Positions 54,775 to 63,453 of a stretch of DNA of 64,000 nucleotides are shown in pieces (the first letter of the stretch is position 1; every line of letters begins with the position of its first letter). Location: positions 186,001 through 250,000 of the forward strand of contig NZ_QPJO01000003.1 in the NCBI RefSeq assembly GCF_003337305.1. Reading direction: 5' to 3'. Origin of the DNA: Winogradskyella arenosi (lineage in GTDB: Bacteria; Bacteroidota; Bacteroidia; Flavobacteriales; Flavobacteriaceae). Under the pieces are notes generated by a model, which worked only from the letters and a program-made list of their open reading frames with translations, did no database searches and was not told the DNA's origin. A program made the position numbers and the translations under genes.

Positions 54775-56286
54775 ATGAGAACACAAAAAGATTGGTTTAA
54801 AGACAGAGGTTATCCACATTTTACTAATAAGACTCCTATGTCTGTTAGAAAAAAAGTTGAGCGTTATGTTACAGATCAGCAAAAAGTATCTCACCATTCT
54901 TTTTCTCCTTTAATTCTTAAAGAAATCAAACAAAGACGCTATAAATCATCCGATTTTAATGGAACAGAAAGACGCTCGCATAAAAAATTAAAAAATGGAA
55001 AAATAGCTTCTAATACAAAAATTAGAGAGATTCTATATGCAACACATATAGATGCACATATCTATTCATATTATACGCAACAAATAATTGCACCAAAATA
55101 CGAAGCATACTTACAGCAAAACAATTTATTATCAAATTCAATTACTGCATATAGACAAATTGAAACAGATGATAAACTAAAATTTAAAAACAATGTTCAT
55201 TTTGCAAAAGATGTATTTAATGAAATAAAAAAAAGAGAAAATTGTGTTGCTTTAGTTTTAGATATAGAAAATTTCTTCCCTAGTCTTAATCACAAAAAAT
55301 TAAAATTAGCCTGGGCAAAAATTTTAGGAAATAAAACTTTACCTAAAGATCATTTTAATCTTTTCAAAGCAATCACTCGTTTTTCATATGTAAAACTAAA
55401 AGACTTAAAAACTAAGAATGGTCAATTTGATGAAAAAGAATTATCAAAACTTAAACAAGATGGTAAGCACACTTTTTTTGAAAGTATTATAGACCTAATA
55501 TATTCTGATATAATAATTCATAAGAATCAAAAAAAAGACAGTGACAGAAACTTAATGGGTATACCTCAGGGTTTACCTATTAGTGCATTATTAGCAAACA
55601 TTTATATGCTTGCTTTTGATGAGACGGTGATAAATGAACTATGCATAAAACAAGACGTATTTTACCGAAGATACTCTGATGATATTGTTATGATCTGTAA
55701 AGAGGATCAAATAAATTTGATTGAGGAGTTTGTTAAAAGTGAAATGAATAAATACAGATTAACTGTATCACTAGAGAAAACAGAAAAAACACTTTTCAAA
55801 CTAAATAAAGGTCAATTACAATCTTATAAAATAAAAAAGAATGGCGGTTTAAAATTAAACATACCTTTAAATTACTTAGGATTTGAATTCTATGGCTATC
55901 AAACCTTAATCAAGTCTAAAAATTTAGCTAAGTTTTACAGAGAAATGAAAGAAACGGTAAAACGTAGGCATAAGCGCTCAGAAATAATTAAAGAAAAATA
56001 TCTATTAGATGAAGCGCCTCTATTTAAACGAAAAATCTACAGACTTTATAGTTTTAAAGGAGAGAAGTCTAGAATGACTCCCACTAAAAGAACTGCATTT
56101 ATTAATGGTAAAGCAAAAACTGAATCTTTTGACCGAAAATTCAGAGGTAATTATTTAAGATATGCATATAGAGCTTCTGATGACTTGGAGGCACCTGAAA
56201 TCAAAAGACAATTTCGTAATCATTGGAAAATTTTACAGAAAACATTGAAAAAATATGATTTCTCCAATGTTAGAAAAGATTCATAG
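54775..56286 (+). CDS. Reverse transcriptase, DRT/UG-like defence type
   Basis: A 503-residue reverse transcriptase; the ATG at 54775 (MRTQKDWFKDRGYPHF) is preferred over a GTG ten codons upstream that falls in the RNA's closing stem. Fingers/palm motifs: LVLDIENFFPS with the first catalytic Asp (about residue 163), GIPQGLPISALLANIYM, RRYSDDIVMI with the YSDD catalytic pair (about 300-303), SLEKTEKTLF and LNYLGFEFYG. There is no maturase or endonuclease domain of group II introns and no retron VTG motif. The last 120 residues are basic. It resembles unknown-group (UG) RTs, perhaps the Drt2 kind, which use an adjacent non-coding RNA in anti-phage defence. The subtype is not proven. Confidence 0.85.
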   Translation: MRTQKDWFKDRGYPHFTNKTPMSVRKKVERYVTDQQKVSHHSFSPLILKEIKQRRYKSSDFNGTERRSHKKLKNGKIASNTKIREILYATHIDAHIYSYYTQQIIAPKYEAYLQQNNLLSNSITAYRQIETDDKLKFKNNVHFAKDVFNEIKKRENCVALVLDIENFFPSLNHKKLKLAWAKILGNKTLPKDHFNLFKAITRFSYVKLKDLKTKNGQFDEKELSKLKQDGKHTFFESIIDLIYSDIIIHKNQKKDSDRNLMGIPQGLPISALLANIYMLAFDETVINELCIKQDVFYRRYSDDIVMICKEDQINLIEEFVKSEMNKYRLTVSLEKTEKTLFKLNKGQLQSYKIKKNGGLKLNIPLNYLGFEFYGYQTLIKSKNLAKFYREMKETVKRRHKRSEIIKEKYLLDEAPLFKRKIYRLYSFKGEKSRMTPTKRTAFINGKAKTESFDRKFRGNYLRYAYRASDDLEAPEIKRQFRNHWKILQKTLKKYDFSNVRKDS

Positions 56287-56339
56287 TCTAAAATCAATCG
56301 CTATAATTTGTTACTTTTACGATAATACATAATTCAACC

Positions 56340-57728
56340 ATGAACGACACCATCATTCTTTTTATAGCAAGCCTTGTTTCAGCAGGACTTGGCGGTTTTA
56401 TAGGTTTAAAATTTGCACAACTAAAAAGTAAAAGTGATAAAAGCACGCTAGAAGAACGCAATACAAACCTTCAGCAACAATTAAACGAGCTTAAAAAATC
56501 GTCTGAATTAGACCTTGAGAAACAAGTTCAATACTTTAATCAGCAAATCACACAAGTTAAAGAAAGCCTTTCTAAAGCGGAATCTGAACGTGAAGAAATC
56601 CGAAGAGAAAAAGACTTTTTAAATGCTGAACTTTCAAGACGAAATACCGAATTTGAAAACCTACAGCAACGCCACAAACAACGTGATGAAGAATTTATAG
56701 CTCAGCAAGAACAACTGCGTAAAGATTTTGAACTTATGGCTTCTAAAATTCTAGAAGAAAAGTCTGAGAAATTCACCATTCAGAATCGCGATAACATTAA
56801 GAACATCTTAAATCCGCTTGAAGAGAAAATTAAAACCTTTGAGAAAAAAGTAGAGGATACACAAAAGGAAAGCATCAGTATGCATTCCGCATTAAAAGAG
56901 CAACTTTTAGGCTTGAAAGATCTTAACCAACAAATGACCAAAGAGGCCACTAACCTTACACGCGCTTTAAAAGGCGATAGTAAAACACAAGGTAACTGGG
57001 GGGAATTGGTCTTAGAACGCGTTTTAGAAAAATCTGGTTTAGAGAAAGACCGTGAGTATTTTATTCAGCAAAACTTTCAACGCGAAGATGGTTCGCGGGT
57101 TTTACCTGATGTGGTGTTATACCTCCCGGATTCTAAAAAAATGATCATTGACTCTAAAGTATCTTTAACGGCCTACGAGCAATTTGTTAATGCAGAAGAT
57201 GAGGAACGTGCACTGTTATTAAAAGCCCATGTTAACTCTATAAAAAAACACGTCGACCAACTTTCAGCTAAAAATTACCAAGATCTTTACGATATACAAT
57301 CGCCCGATTTTGTATTGATGTTTATTCCTATAGAGCCTGCTTTTGCCGTGGCTATAAATGAAGACAACAACCTATATAATAAAGCTTTTGAGCAAAATAT
57401 TGTTATTGTAACGCCATCTACACTTTTGGCCACCCTACGAACTATTGATTCTATGTGGAATAATGAAAAACAACAGCAAAATGCTTTAGAAATCGCCAAA
57501 CAAGCTGGTGCCTTATACGATAAGTTTGAAGGCTTAGTGACGGACTTAACCGGAGTTGGAAAAAAAATTGATGCCGCTAAAAGTGACTATTCTGCAGCTA
57601 TGAATAAACTTGTTGAAGGTAAAGGCAATTTAATTTCTCGCGTAGAAAAGATTAAAAAAATGGGTGCTAAAGCTAAGAAATCCCTTCCTGAGAGTATTAT
57701 AAAACGTGCGGAAGACGAGCAGTTTTAA
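56340..57728 (+). CDS. rmuC: RmuC-family DNA recombination protein
   Basis: A 462-residue protein: an N-terminal membrane anchor (TIILFIASLVSAGLGGFIGLKFA), a long coiled coil (about residues 30-200) and the RmuC domain with LPDVVLYLPDSKKMIIDSKVSLTAYEQF and VIVTPSTLLATLRTIDSMW. E. coli RmuC limits DNA rearrangements at inverted repeats; the domain is related to restriction-endonuclease folds. It starts 53 bp after the RT gene and looks like core chromosome. Confidence 0.94.
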   Translation: MNDTIILFIASLVSAGLGGFIGLKFAQLKSKSDKSTLEERNTNLQQQLNELKKSSELDLEKQVQYFNQQITQVKESLSKAESEREEIRREKDFLNAELSRRNTEFENLQQRHKQRDEEFIAQQEQLRKDFELMASKILEEKSEKFTIQNRDNIKNILNPLEEKIKTFEKKVEDTQKESISMHSALKEQLLGLKDLNQQMTKEATNLTRALKGDSKTQGNWGELVLERVLEKSGLEKDREYFIQQNFQREDGSRVLPDVVLYLPDSKKMIIDSKVSLTAYEQFVNAEDEERALLLKAHVNSIKKHVDQLSAKNYQDLYDIQSPDFVLMFIPIEPAFAVAINEDNNLYNKAFEQNIVIVTPSTLLATLRTIDSMWNNEKQQQNALEIAKQAGALYDKFEGLVTDLTGVGKKIDAAKSDYSAAMNKLVEGKGNLISRVEKIKKMGAKAKKSLPESIIKRAEDEQF

Positions 57729-57764
57729 TCCTTTTTTTAAGTCTTCTTCTCCGGCTAATTTATT

Positions 57765-57814
57765 ATATGCCATTTTAAAAGCATAATTAATTTTATTCCT
57801 TTAAAATGGCATAT
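57765..57814. repeat. 15-bp inverted repeat upstream of the satD-like gene
   Basis: Perfect arms ATATGCCATTTTAAA and TTTAAAATGGCATAT are separated by 20 bp. The right arm abuts the -33 element of the next promoter. A further copy of the end motif, AAGGCATAT at 57834-57842, overlaps the -7 box. It may be an operator for the satD-like HTH protein, or in part the rmuC terminator, since T residues follow. Confidence 0.7.
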
Positions 57815-57815
57815 T

Positions 57816-57847
57816 TTTGTTTATTCCATAAATAAGGCATATATTTG
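57816..57847 (+). promoter_or_regulatory. Promoter of the satD-like operon
   Basis: TTTG at 57816-57819, then 20 bp, then TATATTTG at 57840-57847: a near-ideal Bacteroidota promoter, 22 bp upstream of the ATG. Confidence 0.75.
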
Positions 57848-57868
57848 AAATACTAATTTTTAGGTCTT

Positions 57869-58486
57869 ATGACAAGCATTATTACAGGAGATATTATAAA
57901 ATCGCGACAAGCAACAAATGAAGATCTATGGCTTCAGCCCTTAAAGGCCGCCTTGTCAAAACTCGCTACAGATCCCAATTTGTACGCTATTTACCGTGGC
58001 GACAGCTTTCAAATAGAATGCAGTACTATCAGTGATAGTTTTAGGTATGCCGTTTATATTAAGGCTTGTTTAAAAACGATTAAAAATTTAGATGTACGCA
58101 TGGCTATTGGTATAGGTCACAAAGCTTATCAGGGCAATTCGGTGAGTGAATCTAACGGAGAGGCCTTTATTTATTCTGGAGAGACTTTTGAAACCTTAAA
58201 AAAAGAAAAACAGAATCTTAAAATAAAAACAAAAAACGAGGACTTAAATAAGGAAATTAATCTTTATTTTAGGCTAGCGCTTATTGCTATGGATCATTGG
58301 ACGGTAAATTCTGCTGAAATTGTAAAATTAAGTTTAGAACAGCCAAATATGATTCAGGTAGAATTAGCTAAAATCATTGGCATTAGCCAAGATGCTATAA
58401 GCAAACGTCAAAAGCGAGCATATTTAGACGAGATTATAGCCTTAGACCAACTATATAGACAAAAAATTAGTCCGCTATGCTCTTAG
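57869..58486 (+). CDS. SatD-family protein with helix-turn-helix
   Basis: A 205-residue cytoplasmic protein of the SatD family (begins MTSIITGDIIKSR). The first 130 residues form a compact alpha/beta domain (IYRGDSFQIECS, VRMAIGIGHKAY). The C-terminal IQVELAKIIGISQDAISKRQKRA is a clear helix-turn-helix. It could regulate its own promoter through the GGCATAT sites upstream. It overlaps the next gene by 10 bp, a common pairing with DUF3307 proteins. The biochemical role is unknown. Confidence 0.82.
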   Translation: MTSIITGDIIKSRQATNEDLWLQPLKAALSKLATDPNLYAIYRGDSFQIECSTISDSFRYAVYIKACLKTIKNLDVRMAIGIGHKAYQGNSVSESNGEAFIYSGETFETLKKEKQNLKIKTKNEDLNKEINLYFRLALIAMDHWTVNSAEIVKLSLEQPNMIQVELAKIIGISQDAISKRQKRAYLDEIIALDQLYRQKISPLCS

Positions 58487-59193
58487 TGATTTTAAAATTA
58501 ACTTTAGCCCACCTTATTGGTGATTTCTTTTTACAGCCCAAAACATGGGTGAAGTCTAAAGAAAAGAAAAAACTAAAATCAATATGGTTGTACGTTCATG
58601 TGGCTATACATGCGGCCTTAATGTTTCTTCTCGTCTGGAATGTAACATACAGCCTACTCATTATAAGTATTGCCGCAGCACACCTTCTAATTGATGGTGC
58701 TAAACTGCTTTTACAAACCAAAAAAACAAAGCGCTTATACTTTTTTATAGATCAACTCTTACACGGTATTACTATTATAGGCCTCCCCTTCTGTTTTGGT
58801 TATGGCGCGCTGCCATATATTATGCCTATCCCTACAGACTTCTTTTTGTTAGTCCTCTGTGGAACCTTTTTAACCCTGCCGACCTCCATTATAATGAAAA
58901 CTATATTTTCTAAATGGAACCTCGCTAAAATCACCAAAGGCAAGGCTTCTTTAAAAGATGCGGGTACTTATATAGGCGTTTTAGAACGCTTGCTTGTTTT
59001 TACCTTTATTGCTACCGACCATTGGGAAGCTGTAGGCTTTTTAATCACTGCGAAATCGGTCTTTAGATTTGGAGATTTGACCGCTTCTGGAGAACGCAAG
59101 CTTACCGAATACATTTTAATTGGAACCCTTATAAGTTTTGGTCTTGCCATACTTGTAAGCCTTATATACTTAAATTTAAAAGCTCATGTTTAA
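58477..59193 (+). CDS. DUF3307 membrane protein
   Basis: A 238-residue integral membrane protein with six or so hydrophobic segments; the N-terminus LKLTLAHLIGDFFLQPKTWVKSKEKKK and the HVAIHAALMF stretch are typical of DUF3307. Function unknown. Overlaps the upstream satD-like gene by 10 bp and the downstream thioesterase gene by 8 bp, so the three are coupled. Confidence 0.85.
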   Translation: MLLVILKLTLAHLIGDFFLQPKTWVKSKEKKKLKSIWLYVHVAIHAALMFLLVWNVTYSLLIISIAAAHLLIDGAKLLLQTKKTKRLYFFIDQLLHGITIIGLPFCFGYGALPYIMPIPTDFFLLVLCGTFLTLPTSIIMKTIFSKWNLAKITKGKASLKDAGTYIGVLERLLVFTFIATDHWEAVGFLITAKSVFRFGDLTASGERKLTEYILIGTLISFGLAILVSLIYLNLKAHV

Positions 59194-59722
59194 ATCTACA
59201 AAAGAATCAAAAATTGAAATATCCGAACTTATGCTACCCTCCAACACTAATTTTGGTGGTAAAATTCACGGAGGCTATATCTTAAGTTTAATGGATCAGA
59301 TTGCATTTGCCTGCGCCTCTAAACACTCAAGAAGTTATTGCGTAACAGCATCTGTAGATAAAGTCAATTTTTTAAGACCTATTGAAGTGGGCGAATTAGT
59401 CACCATGAAGGCTTCTATTAATTACGTTGGAAAATCTTCTATGGTAGTAGGAATCCGTGTTGAAGCTGAAAACATTAGAACAGGCCATACTAAACACTGT
59501 AACTCGTCTTATTTTACCATGGTGGCCATTAACGAAGAAGGAAAAACGGAATCGGTTCCTGGGCTCATCATCAGCACAAAAATTGAAGCTAAACGTTTCT
59601 TAAGAGCTATAAAAAGACGCCAGGATGATGTTAAAAAAGATGAATATCTCAATGAAATTTATAAAAACGTAGATCAGTATCTCGATATTCTGAAAGACTA
59701 TAAAGTTCAAGTTGATATCTAA
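59186..59722 (+). CDS. Acyl-CoA thioesterase (hotdog fold)
   Basis: A 178-residue hotdog-fold thioesterase hydrolysing acyl-CoA. The signature NTNFGGKIHGGYILSLMDQIAFACASKHS includes the catalytic Asp region, followed by VTASVDKVNFLRPIEVGELVTMKASINYVGKSSMVVGIRV. The C-terminal 50 residues are basic and helical. Last gene of the satD-like operon, followed by a bidirectional terminator. Confidence 0.93.
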   Translation: MFKSTKESKIEISELMLPSNTNFGGKIHGGYILSLMDQIAFACASKHSRSYCVTASVDKVNFLRPIEVGELVTMKASINYVGKSSMVVGIRVEAENIRTGHTKHCNSSYFTMVAINEEGKTESVPGLIISTKIEAKRFLRAIKRRQDDVKKDEYLNEIYKNVDQYLDILKDYKVQVDI

Positions 59723-59730
59723 TTAAAAAG

Positions 59731-59764
59731 AAAAAAGCCATTTCAAATGAAATGGCTTTTTTTA
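59731..59764. terminator. Bidirectional terminator
   Basis: An 8-bp stem GCCATTTC/GAAATGGC with a 4-nt loop, extended by flanking A and T runs, between the thioesterase gene and the convergent T9SS-tail gene. Confidence 0.92.
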
Positions 59765-59781
59765 TATCCGTTACTAAACGT

Positions 59782-60090
59782 TTATTGCTTTATAAATCTT
59801 TTCGTCTGTGTGGTCTTATCATTAGAGACTCTAACTAAATAGACTCCATTTTTCCAATTAGAGACATTTACTGTAGCCTTTAATTTGGTAATAACACCAC
59901 TATAAACACGTTTTCCTAACACATTGAAAACTTCTAACTTTAAATCGCCTTCCGTATGTGAAAGCGAAATATTAAGACTTGTTTTCGCTGGATTTGGTGA
60001 TATTGTAAACTCCTCAATAGGATTTGACACTACCTGTGCAAACGAAAATGCTGATATGAAAAATAATAAAATAAGTAATTTTTGTTTCAT
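59782..60090 (-). CDS. Minimal T9SS sorting-tail protein
   Basis: A 102-residue protein that is only a signal peptide (LLILLFFISAFSFAQ) plus a type A T9SS C-terminal sorting domain (FTISPNPAKTSLNISL, VFNVLGKRVYSG, NGVYLVRVSNDKTTQTKRFIKQ), with about 9 residues between. T9SS cargo normally carries a large functional domain there. It may be a degraded cargo gene, a decoy, or a small surface protein in its own right. It is monocistronic. Confidence 0.85.
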   Translation of the reverse strand: MKQKLLILLFFISAFSFAQVVSNPIEEFTISPNPAKTSLNISLSHTEGDLKLEVFNVLGKRVYSGVITKLKATVNVSNWKNGVYLVRVSNDKTTQTKRFIKQ

Positions 60091-60164
60091 AGAAGTAGGA
60101 CATTTGTAAGCTAAGTTAATAATTATAAGCCAATAACAAATATACTTTAACTAAAACTATGCCA

Positions 60165-63017
60165 TTATTTACTTAAATACATTTTTCTTCTTGCATATAA
60201 ATCATAAAACTGATCGTCCTTTAAACTGTCTATAAATAAGATACTTTCTCCAGTACTTTTCATCTCTGGTCCTAGTTGCTTATTTACATTAGGGAATTTG
60301 TTAAATGAGAATACCGGTTGTTTAATCGCATACCCTTCTAATTGTGGGTTAAAATCAAAATCCGTTACTTTTTTCTCGCCTAACATCACTTTTGTTGCGT
60401 AATTAACGTAAGGTTCTTTGTAAGCCTTAGCAATAAAAGGAACCGTACGCGATGCTCTTGGGTTGGCTTCAATAATATATACAATATCATCTTTTACCGC
60501 GAACTGTACATTGATTAAACCAACAGTGTTTAACGCTAAAGCAATGGTTTTGGTATGGTCTTTAATTTGCTGTAAAACAAACTCACCTAAGTTAAACGGT
60601 GGTAATGTAGCATTACTATCCCCAGAGTGTACACCACAAGGTTCAATATGCTCCATAATTCCGATGATATAAACATTTTCACCATCACAGATCGCATCAG
60701 CTTCAGCCTCTATAGCGCCATCTAAATAATGATCGAGTAATAATTTATTACCTGGGATAGATTTTAACAATCCTACCACATGCTCTTCAAGATCTTTCTT
60801 GTTAATAACAATTTTCATTCCTTGTCCTCCAAGAACGTAAGATGGTCGTACTAAGATTGGGAAATCTAAAACATCTGCAATTGCTAAAGCTTCATCTGCC
60901 GTTTCAGCAACATCAAACTCTGGATAAGGAATATTATGTTCTTTTAATATGTTAGAGAAGCTTCCTCTATCTTCAGCTAAATCTAAAGCTTTAAAGCTTG
61001 TTCCCATAATTTTAACGCCCCACTTTTCAAGCTTTTCAGCAAGCTTTAACGCGGTTTGTCCTCCTAATTGAACAATAACACCTTCAGGCTTTTCATGCTG
61101 AATAATATCGTAGATATGTTCCCAGAATACTGGTTCGAAATATAATTTATCAGCAATATCAAAATCTGTTGATACTGTTTCAGGGTTACAGTTAATCATG
61201 ATGGTTTCGTAACCACATTCTGCAGAGGCTAATACCCCGTGCACACAACAGTAATCAAACTCAATCCCTTGACCAATACGGTTAGGTCCTGAACCTAAAA
61301 CTATAATTTTCTTCTTATCTGTTACAACACTTTCGTTTTCAACATAGACTTCACCATCAGCGGTTTCTACTTCACTTTCAAATGTAGAATAATAGTATGG
61401 TGTTTGCGCTTTAAATTCAGCTGCACAGGTATCTACTAATTTAAAGACACGGTTAATTTTTAATTCGCTACGCTTGTTATAAACTTCACTTTCTAAACAG
61501 CCTAACATATGTGCAATTTGTCTATCGCCATACCCTTTTTGTTTCGCCTCTAAAAGCAATTCTCTATCTAAGGTATTAATAGTATAGGTAGAGATTTCTT
61601 TCTGAAGTTCAAAAAGCTCTTCGTATTGACGTAAATACCACATGTCAATTTTAGTAATGGCATGGATACGACTTAATGGAATTCCCATAGCAATAGCATC
61701 ATAGATCACAAAAACACGATCCCAACTTGCATAGGTTAATTTTTCAATAACGGTATCGTAATTGGTGTAACCTTTACCATCTGCACCTAAACCATTTCTC
61801 TTAATCTCAAGAGATTGCGTGGCTTTATGTAGGGCTTCTTGGAAAGAACGACCAATAGCCATCACCTCACCTACAGCCTTCATTTGAAGTCCTAAAGTAC
61901 GGTCTGAACCTTCAAATTTATCGAAGTTCCAACGTGGAATTTTAACCACAACATAATCTAAAGTTGGCTCAAAAAGTGCCGATGTGGATTTTGTAATTTG
62001 GTTAAGTAATTCATCTAAATTATAACCAATCGCTAATTTTGCTGCAATTTTTGCAATAGGATATCCTGTAGCTTTACTTGCTAATGCAGAGGAACGCGAT
62101 ACACGAGGATTAATTTCAATAGCGATAATTTCTTCTTCGTCATCCGGACTTACCGCAAATTGTACGTTACAACCACCAGCAAAATCACCAATACTTCGCA
62201 TCATATGGATTGCCATATCACGCATTTTTTGATAGGTTTTATCTGATAAGGTCATTGCTGGAGCAACCGTAATAGAGTCTCCTGTGTGGATCCCCATTGG
62301 GTCCATATTTTCAATAGTACAGATAATTACAACATTATCATTTTTATCTCTAAGCAGCTCTAATTCATACTCTTTCCAACCAATTAAAGCTTTATCAATC
62401 ATCACCTCATGAATTGGAGACACCTCTAATCCGCGAGTTAATAATTCATCAAAATCTTCTTCTTTATGAACAAATGAAGCACCGGCTCCACCTAAAGTAT
62501 AAGAGGCTCTAATAACTAAAGGAAATCCAAATTCTTGAGCGATTTCTTTTCCTTTTAAATACGATGTTGCGGTGGCTTGTGGCGCCATACCAACACCTAT
62601 CTTTAGCATTAATTCTCTAAACTGTTCACGATCTTCAGTAATATTAATAGCATCAATATCAACACCGATGATATCAACATTAAAATCTTCCCAAATTCCT
62701 TTTTCATCAGCCTCAATACAAAGATTTAGAGCTGTTTGGCCACCCATTGTAGGTAAAACAGCATCAATTTGAGGGTGCTCTTTTAAAATCTGAATTAAAG
62801 ATTTTGTTGTTAACGGCAACAAGTAAACATGGTCTGCCATGGTGGGGTCAGTCATGATAGTTGCAGGGTTAGAATTGATTAAAATGGTCTCAATTCCATC
62901 TTCTCTTAACGACCTAAGGGCCTGAGAACCTGAGTAATCAAATTCACAAGCTTGTCCAATAACGATTGGACCAGATCCTATAAGTAGTATCGATTTAATG
63001 TTTTTGTTCTTTGGCAT
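60165..63017 (-). CDS. carB: Carbamoyl-phosphate synthase large subunit
   Basis: The 950-residue synthetase subunit that makes carbamoyl phosphate from bicarbonate, ammonia and two ATP, feeding pyrimidine and arginine synthesis. Two homologous ATP-grasp halves are visible: SILLIGSGPIVIGQACEFDYSG ... IAIEINPRVSRSSALASKATGYP and IIVLGSGPNRIGQGIEFDYC ... YIIEANPRASRTVPFIAK. It ends soon after the second ATP-grasp unit (KSTGESILFIDSLKDDQ), without the full C-terminal MGS-like allosteric domain, as in several Bacteroidota. The small subunit gene is not adjacent. Confidence 0.96.
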   Translation of the reverse strand: MPKNKNIKSILLIGSGPIVIGQACEFDYSGSQALRSLREDGIETILINSNPATIMTDPTMADHVYLLPLTTKSLIQILKEHPQIDAVLPTMGGQTALNLCIEADEKGIWEDFNVDIIGVDIDAINITEDREQFRELMLKIGVGMAPQATATSYLKGKEIAQEFGFPLVIRASYTLGGAGASFVHKEEDFDELLTRGLEVSPIHEVMIDKALIGWKEYELELLRDKNDNVVIICTIENMDPMGIHTGDSITVAPAMTLSDKTYQKMRDMAIHMMRSIGDFAGGCNVQFAVSPDDEEEIIAIEINPRVSRSSALASKATGYPIAKIAAKLAIGYNLDELLNQITKSTSALFEPTLDYVVVKIPRWNFDKFEGSDRTLGLQMKAVGEVMAIGRSFQEALHKATQSLEIKRNGLGADGKGYTNYDTVIEKLTYASWDRVFVIYDAIAMGIPLSRIHAITKIDMWYLRQYEELFELQKEISTYTINTLDRELLLEAKQKGYGDRQIAHMLGCLESEVYNKRSELKINRVFKLVDTCAAEFKAQTPYYYSTFESEVETADGEVYVENESVVTDKKKIIVLGSGPNRIGQGIEFDYCCVHGVLASAECGYETIMINCNPETVSTDFDIADKLYFEPVFWEHIYDIIQHEKPEGVIVQLGGQTALKLAEKLEKWGVKIMGTSFKALDLAEDRGSFSNILKEHNIPYPEFDVAETADEALAIADVLDFPILVRPSYVLGGQGMKIVINKKDLEEHVVGLLKSIPGNKLLLDHYLDGAIEAEADAICDGENVYIIGIMEHIEPCGVHSGDSNATLPPFNLGEFVLQQIKDHTKTIALALNTVGLINVQFAVKDDIVYIIEANPRASRTVPFIAKAYKEPYVNYATKVMLGEKKVTDFDFNPQLEGYAIKQPVFSFNKFPNVNKQLGPEMKSTGESILFIDSLKDDQFYDLYARRKMYLSK

Positions 63018-63039
63018 GTGTAAAAATTGTTATGGTGTA

Positions 63040-63047
63040 CAAAAATA
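63040..63047 (-). promoter_or_regulatory. Promoter -7 box of carB
   Basis: TATTTTTG on the minus strand, matching TAnnTTTG, about 22 bp upstream of the carB start. Confidence 0.65.
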
Positions 63048-63061
63048 AGTATCTATTAGGT

Positions 63062-63092
63062 ATAAAAAAAGGCGCTACACCTAAGTAACGCC
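63062..63092 (-). terminator. Terminator of rpmH
   Basis: On the minus strand the stem GGCGTTAC/GTAGCGCC (one G-U pair) is followed by seven T residues, about 25 bp after the rpmH stop. Confidence 0.88.
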
Positions 63093-63116
63093 TAATATAT
63101 TAACAATTGTTAATCA

Positions 63117-63278
63117 TTATTTTTTATGTCTTGTTTCAGAAGATACAGACAATCTCTTTCTACCTTTAGCTCTTCTACGTGCTAAAACTTTTCTTCCGTT
63201 AACAGAAGCCATTCTTTCTCTGAAACCATGTTTGTTTCTTCTTTTTCTTTTTGACGGTTGAAACGTTCTTTTTGGCAT
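63117..63278 (-). CDS. rpmH: 50S ribosomal protein L34
   Basis: Ribosomal protein bL34, 53 residues ([20 protein letters not shown] at the start, [13 protein letters not shown] near the end), read directly from the minus strand. The family signature is complete. It is a short gene of very high basic content, transcribed alone from the promoter upstream. Confidence 0.98.
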   Translation of the reverse strand: MPKRTFQPSKRKRRNKHGFRERMASVNGRKVLARRRAKGRKRLSVSSETRHKK

Positions 63279-63343
63279 TGTCTTATATTTTAAATCTTAT
63301 AATCTTTTTTTAATTTTTTTGAGAGCTATCCCAAAACTGCGTG

Positions 63344-63374
63344 CAAATATACAACAACTTTTTACATTAGCAAA
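63344..63374 (-). promoter_or_regulatory. Promoter of rpmH
   Basis: On the minus strand TTTG at 63371-63374, then 19 bp, then TATATTTG at 63344-63351 followed by C, an excellent match to the Bacteroidota promoter. Confidence 0.85.
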
Positions 63375-63420
63375 TAGCAAAAGAAAAATTTTGAATAGAA
63401 TTTTAACTCTGAGATTTTAT

Positions 63421-63428
63421 TATCTTTG
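63421..63428 (+). promoter_or_regulatory. Promoter -7 box of the terminal TPR gene
   Basis: TATCTTTG followed by C matches TAnnTTTG, 25 bp upstream of the ATG at 63454. Confidence 0.65.
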
Positions 63429-63453
63429 CGCACTGTAAAAATACACCTTAAAT

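Noticed and set aside
54775..56286. Diversity-generating retroelement RT
   Set aside because: Too long for a DGR RT, and no template/variable repeat pair or target gene was seen nearby.
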